A DNA stretch of 64,000 nucleotides from Halioglobus sp. (GTDB taxonomy: Bacteria; Pseudomonadota; Gammaproteobacteria; Pseudomonadales; Halieaceae): positions 1-64,000 of the forward strand of contig JAQWNG010000039.1 of assembly GCA_029246385.1 (NCBI GenBank). Direction: 5' to 3'. This document shows positions 57,207-64,000 of the stretch, piece after piece. The translations under genes and the position numbers were made by a program. Within the stretch, counting starts at the first letter, position 1. Every line of letters begins with the position of its first letter. A model generated the notes under the pieces. It ran no database searches. It was not told the origin of the DNA and was given only the letters and a program-made list of their open reading frames with translations.

Positions 57207-57404
57207 ATGGATTCGCTGCTAGAAGAAGTTGTCAGTTGCCCTTACTGTGGAGAATCGATCAAAGTCCTGATAGACCAACAAGAAGCTGGCCACCAGTATA
57301 TTGAGGATTGCCAAGTGTGCTGCAGGCCCATCATGTTTTGCATTCGTGTTGATGCGATGGGTTATGTGTCTGTCGCCGTGTACGACGAGAATGAAACCGT
57401 CTAA
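57207..57404 (+). CDS. CPXCG motif cysteine-rich protein
   Basis: This is a 65-residue protein with two Cys pairs, SCPYCGE at 10-16 and DCQVCCRPI at 34-42. This is the zinc-binding pattern of the small CPXCG family. The function is unknown. Confidence 0.85.
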   Translation: MDSLLEEVVSCPYCGESIKVLIDQQEAGHQYIEDCQVCCRPIMFCIRVDAMGYVSVAVYDENETV

Positions 57405-57562
57405 CTGGTGTGAGCATTAGTGATGAAGCAGTTTCCGGTGACATGGTTGTGCTAGCTGGCTTAGGCTTTGGGGGCGTGCTCACTAAGAGCATGGCATTGC
57501 GTGTCATGCAGAAAATTTGGCCGTTGTGACGCCGACGAGGCGCTTAAAAAGGACGCTGTTTT

Positions 57563-57811
57563 ATGAAGCTGATTATTAGAAATCTTGATCGCAGTACCAC
57601 CGAAGCAGAAATAAAACTGTTGTTTGAAGAGTATGGCTTGGTCCAATCCTGTGACCTTGTTATGGATAAAGCTCTCGGTATATCTAAAGGATTTGGTTTT
57701 GTGCAGATGCCGAAGGCAGCAGAAGCTAAAGTTGCAATGAAGGCTATGAATAGCAAAATTATCGGTAACAGCAAAGTTCGCGTAAAAAGAGCGGAGGATC
57801 GTGCATTATGA
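57563..57811 (+). CDS. Small RRM-type RNA-binding protein
   Basis: This 82-residue protein is a single RNA recognition motif. RNP2 is LIIRNL, RNP1 is KGFGFVQM, and the second helix AAEAKVAMKAMNSK is followed by the terminal strand SKVRVKRAED. Such proteins are found in cyanobacteria and several proteobacteria and bind single-stranded RNA. Confidence 0.9.
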   Translation: MKLIIRNLDRSTTEAEIKLLFEEYGLVQSCDLVMDKALGISKGFGFVQMPKAAEAKVAMKAMNSKIIGNSKVRVKRAEDRAL

Positions 57812-57842
57812 GTAGGCGACTTGATAAAGGCGTGTTGGCGGC

Positions 57843-58088
57843 ATGACTACTGAGCAGTCTGCTAACCCTCTGCACGGGATTACACTAAAACACATTGTTA
57901 AAAGCCTTGCCGCGCACTGCTGCTGGAGTGGCTTAGCCGCAAAAATTCCCGTCAACTGCTGCCGCAAAGCCCCATCGGTTCAGTCATCGCTCAAGTTTTT
58001 ACGCAGAACGCCATGCGCTAGGGACAAAGTCGAGTCTTTATATGTATTCACGCCCATGAAAACCACCGTGGTCTGGATCCACGTGTGA
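57843..58088 (+). CDS. VF530 family DNA-binding protein
   Basis: This 81-residue protein has the family's core ANPLHGITLKHIVKSL and SVQSSLKFLRRTPCARDKVESLY, similar to VF530/DUF2132 proteins. The middle (HCCWSGLAAKIPVNCCRKAP) contains two CC pairs that are unusual. The role is unknown; the fold is thought to bind DNA. It lies 31 nt after the RRM gene. Confidence 0.8.
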   Translation: MTTEQSANPLHGITLKHIVKSLAAHCCWSGLAAKIPVNCCRKAPSVQSSLKFLRRTPCARDKVESLYVFTPMKTTVVWIHV

Positions 58089-58191
58089 CATCAGAAGTGA
58101 AGTGTAATCTACAGTGCTTAAAAACTGAGGTTCTCGTATTAACGTACTAATTTTTCAATAGGGAATATGAAATTTTATTGGGGAATAACGT

Positions 58192-58614
58192 ATGAAAATT
58201 CGCGCAATAGTTGCTCTGTTTTTTCTATGTGGGTTTAGTTTTTCTGCCTATGGTGAGACCGTTTTGAGGACATTGACCACATGGGAAGGAGATAAAATCG
58301 TCTACCCGCAAGGTGAGCCCGAGATAACGTCGGTAATACTAAAAATCAAAGAAGGTGAAGTCACGCAATTTCATTGTCATCCAGTTCCGACTCTAGGTTA
58401 TATCCTCAAAGGAAGTCTTGAGGTCGAAACAAAGGCCGGAAATAAGATGAGATTCAATCAAGGCGACTCATTGGTTGAGGTTATGAAAACTGTTCATCGT
58501 GGAACGGCCATCGGTGGTACTGCTGAGGCTGTAGTTTTTTATGTGGGAGAAAAATTAATGCCCAATACTGTTCTGGCAGACAGTGACCCAGAGCTTATTT
58601 ATTGCGATCCGTAG
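58192..58614 (+). CDS. Exported cupin-domain protein
   Basis: This 140-residue protein has a signal peptide (FFLCGFSFSAYGE) with cleavage near residue 22. The mature part has the cupin motif FHCHPVPTLGYILKGSLEVE, with two His for metal, and a second motif with VHRGTAIGG. It is a periplasmic, likely metal-binding barrel with unknown ligand. Confidence 0.78.
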   Translation: MKIRAIVALFFLCGFSFSAYGETVLRTLTTWEGDKIVYPQGEPEITSVILKIKEGEVTQFHCHPVPTLGYILKGSLEVETKAGNKMRFNQGDSLVEVMKTVHRGTAIGGTAEAVVFYVGEKLMPNTVLADSDPELIYCDP

Positions 58615-58701
58615 CACCGCTGCGATGTTTTAATTGTTACCACTAAGCTTGTTGTCTCGATCGCTGCTCATATTTTGTTAGTTATTTGTGAGGTCAATCT
58701 G

Positions 58702-59400
58702 ATGTCAAAAATTGTTTTTTACCTGCATGCGCACTTGGACCAGTCGCAGGCGCTGCTGAAGGCTGCTTTGGGGCTTGCGTCCGACGGGCTGTTTGAAAGA
58801 CACGGACTGCATATGGCAGTCATGAGTCCGCGCTCTGGTGACCTTTTGGCGGTTCCTGCTAATAGTGATTTTTTGGCCAAGCTTGATCTTGTTGTTGAGA
58901 TTGTATTCCCGCTTGGGCAGCCTGTTAAGCCGTTGCACTTTGAATTACGGGAGGCTACTTCGTTGATGCTCGGTTTGGCTGATAGAGAGCAGTCTTTTTT
59001 GGTATTCGGACATCAACGCACTTTTCAGGAATCAGGGAAAAAGCTACTGAGGTATCACTACCTTATGTTTCGACGCCCTGATTATAGCAGGGCCGATTAT
59101 CTAGATTATTATACACATACGCACTATTTATTTGGTATTGCTACACCACTAGCCGACTATTACCAAAATTATCTAGATGCGGAAGGTGGGCGTGAGCTTG
59201 CGGTGCTATTGCGCGTCAACTCTTTCGATGCCGATAATATATCCGAGCTTCGTTTCGAACGTCTTGAAGACTATTTGTTTAGTGACGTTATTCGTGAAAT
59301 AGCACCGCAGGCCGCGGCAGACGAGGAGTTGTTCGTCGATCGAAATCGCTGTCAGAGCTTTTCCATGGATGTACTGTTAGATTCGAGGTCATATTATTAA
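58702..59400 (+). CDS. EthD-domain dimeric alpha/beta-barrel protein
   Basis: This is a 232-residue protein. The second half contains LMFRRPDYSRADYLDYYTH, the EthD/dimeric barrel motif of small monooxygenase-like proteins. The first half may be a second, weaker copy. ATG 58702 follows GTGAGGTCAATCTG. It converges on, and overlaps by 4 nt, the alkylsulfatase gene. Confidence 0.65.
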   Translation: MSKIVFYLHAHLDQSQALLKAALGLASDGLFERHGLHMAVMSPRSGDLLAVPANSDFLAKLDLVVEIVFPLGQPVKPLHFELREATSLMLGLADREQSFLVFGHQRTFQESGKKLLRYHYLMFRRPDYSRADYLDYYTHTHYLFGIATPLADYYQNYLDAEGGRELAVLLRVNSFDADNISELRFERLEDYLFSDVIREIAPQAAADEELFVDRNRCQSFSMDVLLDSRSYY

Positions 59401-61379
59401 GGCGTCACAATATTGAATGAGGTCGGTGGCTGATCTAGCAGGGCGAGAAACCTTACCAACCCTACTTTACTACCCTCAATAGAGATGTCGTCTGAAAATA
59501 AAATATCGCTTGCACCTGCACCACCCGTTAGCATCGTTACAAACAGTGGATGCGTTATGTGGATGGTAGCGTCCGCATCAGAGGAAAGACGACCTTTGCG
59601 CTGATGGAGGACTGAGTTTTCCAGCTCTAGGACATAGTTCTCGTTTAGGTCGGTAAAGTTTATATTTAAAACGAAGGTTTTGCCGTCTGCTTTAGGGCCG
59701 TTTAGCATCACTGCCATAGCCTCGAAAAATTGATCGACAGGCGTCTCATCTATCAGGTCAATAGCGTTCGAGAGGTCAACGCCTTCAGTGGGGGCGCCCT
59801 GCCTCAGTTCTAGGGCGCCTGTCAGATAGACATCACGCCACGGTCCTGACTCAGCCATATAGGCCATCTGATCATACGTTTGGGCTAATAAATCCTTGGC
59901 GGCTTCATTGTCCGGTTCGGCAAACACTAGATGGTTGAGTAACTCTGCAACCCAACGATACTCGCCTTTGGCGAAGTCTGCTCGAGCTTGACTCATGATG
60001 GCGTCACTGCCGCCCATCATGACCACATAGCGCTCTGCTGACATTTGCGCTGGCAAGGGATCGAGGTTGGCGGGGTTGCCGTCATACCAGCCAAAATACA
60101 TCTGATATACAGCTTTTGCGTTGTGCTTTAACGTGCCGTAATAGCCGCGATTGGAAAAGCTACTTCGCAAAGCGTCGGGCATTTCCAGTAAATCGGCGAT
60201 TTCTCTCGGCGTATGACCATTGGCGGCAAGGCGTAGCGTTTGATCGTGAATGTATCGGTACATATCGCGTTGTTTTTTTAGGAAATCGACGATCTCCTCA
60301 TTGCCCCATAGCGGCCAGTGATGACTCGCGAAATAGACCTCGGTATCCGGAAATAATTCGATGGCTTCGTTTATATAGTGGCTCCACTTTCGAGCATCAC
60401 GCACTTTAGCGCCACGCAAGGTATATAGGTTATGCATGTTACGAGATACCACTTCAGCGCCGCAGAAGGCTTTCAATTTTGGTAGATAAAATGTCAGTTC
60501 GGCCGGTGCCTCGGAGCCCGCCGCATTTTGGAAAATGAATTCAACCCCATCAATGAGGATCGACTCCCCTGTGGTATCAATAATATGGGTAGGCTCAGCT
60601 ATGCCCGGGCTGCCAAAGGCAGGGCCTTTCCCTAATCCAGAGCCAATGTGGCCTTTTTCAGAGTGCTCTAGCTGGCTACCGTACATATACATAGAGCGCC
60701 GGCTCATGGTGCTGCCTGCGATCACGTTTTCGCTGGTAGCCTCCTCCATGAATCCAGCGGGAGCAAAAATTTCAATGTTTTTTCCAGCGTCCAGAACCGA
60801 CAGTACCCCGCCGAAGTGGTCTATGTGAGAGTGAGTAAAAATGACCGCTGAAACGGGCTCATTCCCGAGGTGCTCCCGGGCAAAAGCAATTGCGGCTGCG
60901 GCAGTTTCCTTGGAAGTCAGCGGGTCTACTATGATCCATCCGGTTTGTCCCTCTATAATCGTCATATTAGAAAGATCGAAGCCACGTAACTGATAGACGC
61001 CATCAGTGACCTCGAATAGTCCATGATTATTATTCAGTGTGGCCTGCCGCCAAAGACTAGGATTGACGGTGTCCGGAGCATCACCTTGTATAAAATCGTA
61101 AGACGGCATGTCCCAGACAGGAGAGCCTTCGGGACCCGGTATCCTTAGCGATGTTGGAGTGGCGATTAGCCCTCGGCTTGCATCATCGAAATCCGTCTGG
61201 TCACTGAGATTCAATTCTTTTCGAACTTGGGCGTTAGCAAGGATAGTGGTCTCGGTTGCTCGTGTATTGCCCTGAGCGCCTATTAAAGTATCTGTGGCCT
61301 GTTCTGTCTCGCACGCTAAAAGCAGTACAAACAGCGGCAAAATTAAAAAGCCTTTACAGAGTCTTGGAAATTTAGGCAT
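59397..61379 (-). CDS. Alkyl/aryl sulfatase (SdsA-like), lipoprotein
   Basis: This 660-residue enzyme releases sulfate from alkyl sulfates. The metallo-beta-lactamase zinc site is THSHIDHFGG at about 182-191, with SHHWPLWG later. A dimerisation segment and a C-terminal SCP2-like domain complete the enzyme. An N-terminal lipobox (LLLAC, Cys 23) suggests anchoring, whereas Pseudomonas SdsA1 is secreted. It is a substrate-side counterpart to the two sulfotransferases earlier in the window. Confidence 0.88.
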   Translation of the reverse strand: MPKFPRLCKGFLILPLFVLLLACETEQATDTLIGAQGNTRATETTILANAQVRKELNLSDQTDFDDASRGLIATPTSLRIPGPEGSPVWDMPSYDFIQGDAPDTVNPSLWRQATLNNNHGLFEVTDGVYQLRGFDLSNMTIIEGQTGWIIVDPLTSKETAAAAIAFAREHLGNEPVSAVIFTHSHIDHFGGVLSVLDAGKNIEIFAPAGFMEEATSENVIAGSTMSRRSMYMYGSQLEHSEKGHIGSGLGKGPAFGSPGIAEPTHIIDTTGESILIDGVEFIFQNAAGSEAPAELTFYLPKLKAFCGAEVVSRNMHNLYTLRGAKVRDARKWSHYINEAIELFPDTEVYFASHHWPLWGNEEIVDFLKKQRDMYRYIHDQTLRLAANGHTPREIADLLEMPDALRSSFSNRGYYGTLKHNAKAVYQMYFGWYDGNPANLDPLPAQMSAERYVVMMGGSDAIMSQARADFAKGEYRWVAELLNHLVFAEPDNEAAKDLLAQTYDQMAYMAESGPWRDVYLTGALELRQGAPTEGVDLSNAIDLIDETPVDQFFEAMAVMLNGPKADGKTFVLNINFTDLNENYVLELENSVLHQRKGRLSSDADATIHITHPLFVTMLTGGAGASDILFSDDISIEGSKVGLVRFLALLDQPPTSFNIVTP

Positions 61380-61561
61380 GGAATTTTTCCTGATTTGAGA
61401 TTCAACGACTAATCGAAAGACAAAGGTGATAATTAGAAATAGCCGTTGCTACTGCTTTGCTCTGCGCTGCAGAGGGTGAGAAACTGCGCCAAAGATGTTT
61501 TCACGACACCATAGTATAGCGCTGCAGTATGCTGTCAAGTCGTGTCCCGCGGCTGTTGGTC

Positions 61562-61573
61562 ACACTATAGTGT
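61562..61573. promoter_or_regulatory. 12-bp palindrome upstream of the NAD(P)-binding gene
   Basis: ACACTATAGTGT is a perfect palindrome about 40 nt before the start codon. It may be an operator for a dimeric repressor. No regulator gene is adjacent. Confidence 0.4.
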
Positions 61574-61612
61574 TGTAGTGCTGTTGAAATGTTATGTAGG
61601 AGGTATATTGAT

Positions 61613-62254
61613 ATGAAAGTGTCTATCTTTGGTGCCACGGGTGATCTGGGTAGGGAATGCCTTGATCAATGCCTTCAGGCCGGTCATGACATAACCGTGC
61701 TGGTGCGTAGTCCAGAAAAGCTACCTGAAGAGTTACGAGATGCCATTACCGTCGTTAAGGGTGATGGCTTGATAGCGGGGGATGTTGCGCGTGCTATCCC
61801 CTCTGAAACAGACGCTATTTTATTTGCGATTGGCGTTGATGAGAAAACCTCGCCTCCTGATTTGTGCACAGATGTTACGCGTCATATTTTAACGGTAATG
61901 CGGGACTATCACAGTCTGAGATTCATCTGGTGCGGCGGTGGGAGTAATATTCGAACAGACGATATTGTGACGTTCGGGGCCCGGTTTGTACGCTGGTTTT
62001 CAGAGACCTTTCTTCGACATCGGCACATAGACAAAGAACATCAGTAAGCGATTTTAGATGAGAACGCGGATCTCTGTTGGATGGGAGTGCGACCGTTGCA
62101 GATGAAATCTGGAATAAGGACGGGTCAATATCGATTAGGCTATGACGCCTTCAATGGCTTATCCAGTATTACCTTTGCCGACTGTGCGCATGCCATGGTG
62201 GCGATGCTTGACGATGACACCTGGCGAGGTCGAGCACCTATTGTGCAATACTAG
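61613..62254 (+). pseudogene. NAD(P)-binding (NmrA/YwnB-like) protein interrupted by one stop
   Basis: The first 144 codons encode a Rossmann-fold protein (VSIFGATGDLGRECLDQCL). The frame meets TAA at 62045-62047 after DKEHQ, then continues in the same frame for 68 codons (ILDENADLCWMGVRPLQM...YDAFNGLSSITFADC) to a stop at 62254. The complete reading is about 213 residues, the usual length, so a single sense-to-stop change is likely. TAGGAGG precedes the ATG. Alternatives are a sequencing error or read-through. Confidence 0.75.
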
Positions 62255-62544
62255 TCTCGCTATCAAATAATCATCTTGTAAAGACCTAAGCCAGAGCACT
62301 GTGTTGGTCTTGAGGATATTAATTTTATGGAGATTTCTGCAATCCGCCCGCATGATGGTAGAAATGGCGGCCTTGTGCTGATAATGCCTGCGTTGCGTTC
62401 AAGCATAACCCAGGTGTGCCAGAGGGGTGGAATATTTTGGGCGATCTATTGGTTCGTCTCTCTGAGGCGATACCTGTCAATGTAGAGATTTGAATAGCAT
62501 ATCGTCTCAGAGAAAATGTTGGTTTAGTGTATTGGAGAAACTTG
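62255..62544. other. Intergenic with possible gene remnant
   Basis: No intact gene is visible. In one frame, 62358-62496 reads open and ends in FKHNPGVPEGWNILGDLLVR and SEAIPVNVEI. It looks protein-like but lacks a start. It may be the tail of another decayed gene. I cannot name the family. Confidence 0.3.
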
Positions 62545-63090
62545 ATGTCTGAGAAATTTGAAAAACTTGAGCATTCCCACAAAGCATTTATCCAGAAGCA
62601 GCAGTTGTACTTCGTGGGTACGGCGAGTACCGAGGGTTATGTCAATCTGTCGCCTAAAGGGCTGGACAGTTTTCGCATCCTTGACGATTCTACTGTTGCG
62701 TGGTTAAACCTGACTGGAAGTGGCAACGAGACCGCCGCGCATGTTCTGGAGAACGGCAGGATGACCCTTATGTTCTGTTCTTTTGACAAGCAGCCTCTGA
62801 TTATGCGTCTGTACGGTCAGGCGACCGTGGTTCATCCGCGCGACAAGCGCTGGACTGAATTAGCAGCACTGTTCCCGTCCTACACCGGAGCACGCCAGAT
62901 TTTTTCTTTGGATCTAGCGTTAGTGCAGACCTCCTGTGGCTACGCTGTACCCTACTTCAGATTAGAGGGGGAGAGACCGACACTGACCAAGTGGGCTGAT
63001 AGGCATGGCGAATCAGGCATATCCCACTATTGGAAAGAAAATAATACCAAGAGTATCAACGGCATAGACACGGGGATATTCAAGAAATAG
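62545..63090 (+). CDS. Pyridoxamine 5'-phosphate oxidase-like flavoprotein
   Basis: This is a 181-residue split-barrel protein. It has an N-terminal helix (FIQKQQLYFVGTAS), LSPKGLDSFRIL, ETAAHVLENGRMTLMF and a middle LIMRLYGQATVVHP. The region is typical of PNPOx-family enzymes that bind FMN or F420. The specific reaction is unknown. GGAGAAACTTG precedes the ATG at 62545. Confidence 0.85.
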   Translation: MSEKFEKLEHSHKAFIQKQQLYFVGTASTEGYVNLSPKGLDSFRILDDSTVAWLNLTGSGNETAAHVLENGRMTLMFCSFDKQPLIMRLYGQATVVHPRDKRWTELAALFPSYTGARQIFSLDLALVQTSCGYAVPYFRLEGERPTLTKWADRHGESGISHYWKENNTKSINGIDTGIFKK

Positions 63091-63285
63091 ATAGGCATTG
63101 CTTCTTTATTTAGACTTGTTATGAGCGGCATATATTCTTATACGGGTGAAGCTAAAACTAATAGGCAATCAAACGATAATGTACTGAGGCTCCAGAATTT
63201 GGCTGTTGCCGTGGGCCTGAAGTTCGCCAAAAGACTGGGTTTAAAGTACAGCTACGGAGAGATCATTAAGCGGGACGGTGATGGA

Positions 63286-64000
63286 TTAGATGGCGACTTT
63301 TCTTGCCTCAGGCTGTGTGACGGTTGCGGGTGGCACGTTATTGACAATCATGAAGTCGGGCACGAGCAGAGGGTTCTCTGGCAAATACTGCCGCAGGTTA
63401 TCCAGCCACTGCTTCAGCGCCGGTATCTCAGCAATTTTTAAGTCCTGCTCGATACCCACCATGTGATTGAATACCACTTGTGGGTAAATGGCGAAGTCGA
63501 CCAGTGAAGGCTGCCCTAGGCCGCCAAAGAAGGGCCCTTCTTTAAAGTGTCGCAGGAGTTCCATGCCTACCCGCATTTGCATGTCGGGTAATAATTCAGT
63601 TTGGTCAATATCACAAAGCATATGCTTGATGAATGGTGCCATCTTTAGCAACTCTGGCCAGGCGTTGCGGACCTCATCCGACAGCGGTGTCTGGCTGCTA
63701 ACTATCGCTGACAGCCGCCAGGCCGTCTGCCTAAATCTGGCGGTCATTTCACCCTCGTGTGCAAACCTGAATGCACTGAGGATCAGGCTGTCCGTCACCC
63801 ATTTATCCATGTTTAAAATCAGGTCCCGCTCCCGTGCGTTGCGACCAAACAGCGGTTGAGTGGGAAACAGCTCATCCAGCCACAGGGCCAGGGGTGTGGA
63901 GTCATTGCGCCACTCGTCATCGATTTGCAGGACCGGCACCTGTGTCTGGCGGGTAAATGCGATCTGCTCGGGGTTAGTCGGATCGACAGCTATAAATTCG
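63286..64000 (-). CDS. Glutathione S-transferase family protein (5' end beyond window)
   Basis: The frame runs off the right edge. Before the GTG at 63939 it continues with EFIAVDPTNPEQIAFTRQTQ and then VPVLQIDDEW, the cis-Pro region of the thioredoxin-like domain. So the gene starts outside and the visible part lacks only the first strands. The C-terminal helical domain follows (FFGGLGQPSLVDFAIYPQVV). It conjugates or reduces with glutathione; the substrate is not predictable. Confidence 0.82.
   Translation of the reverse strand, partial: EFIAVDPTNPEQIAFTRQTQVPVLQIDDEWRNDSTPLALWLDELFPTQPLFGRNARERDLILNMDKWVTDSLILSAFRFAHEGEMTARFRQTAWRLSAIVSSQTPLSDEVRNAWPELLKMAPFIKHMLCDIDQTELLPDMQMRVGMELLRHFKEGPFFGGLGQPSLVDFAIYPQVVFNHMVGIEQDLKIAEIPALKQWLDNLRQYLPENPLLVPDFMIVNNVPPATVTQPEARKVAI

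Noticed and set aside
63121-63441. A 106-codon plus-strand frame
   Set aside because: Its second half is antisense to the GST gene and its first half lacks similarity or a good start context.

Overview
The window comes from a gammaproteobacterium. Its informational operon (rimP-nusA-infB-rbfA-truB-rpsO-pnp) and its dksA-gluQ-cbrA-cbrB-pcnB-folK-panB-panC block follow the order known from Pseudomonas and its relatives. The PPi-dependent phosphofructokinase, alkylsulfatase, paired sulfotransferases, cis/trans fatty acid isomerase, malate:quinone oxidoreductase and many small single-domain proteins suggest a marine heterotroph, perhaps of the Cellvibrionales/Halieaceae type. That placement is inference.

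Layout. 1-4301 looks like the right end of an integrated element. It holds a stand-alone DNA polymerase family A-like gene behind a heptanucleotide repeat, a fragment of GDP-mannose dehydratase, a sulfotransferase and a lipoprotein. It closes at a 26-nt copy of a tRNA-Leu 3' end, followed by a terminator. 4505-12000 is an accessory stretch: a lipoprotein alpha/beta hydrolase, a second sulfotransferase, a Sel1-repeat protein, fatty acid cis/trans isomerase and a small membrane protein. 12165-21090 is core: tRNA-fMet with its own promoter, then the translation/transcription factor operon ending in rpsO-pnp.

21152-34553 reads leftward. acs comes first, then panC, panB, a deoxynucleoside kinase, folK, pcnB, a CrcZ-like small RNA region, cbrB, cbrA, a short cbrX-like gene, gluQ and dksA. 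In Pseudomonas CbrAB uses sigma-54 to make CrcZ, which titrates Hfq/Crc and relieves catabolite repression. Here the pcnB-cbrB gap carries a sigma-54-type promoter and two tandem, diverged copies of a CA-motif RNA, each ending in a hairpin. A 58-residue two-helix membrane protein overlaps the cbrA start.

34758-47016 is mostly housekeeping: an aminotransferase, an M15 peptidase, pyrophosphatase beside PPi-phosphofructokinase, mpl with an RND exporter, two small regulatory-type proteins, rnt-pyrC and argG. 47309-50410 is the mutagenic polymerase dnaE2 with a LexA box directly upstream. 50666-64000 is a mosaic of metabolic and small genes (DUF3147, PhyH dioxygenase, efpL, mqo, cupins, VOC, CPXCG, RRM, VF530, EthD, alkylsulfatase, PNPOx, GST). 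It contains at least two decayed genes: an encapsulin-type ferritin-like gene with a lost start and three stops, and an NAD(P)-binding protein split by one in-frame stop.
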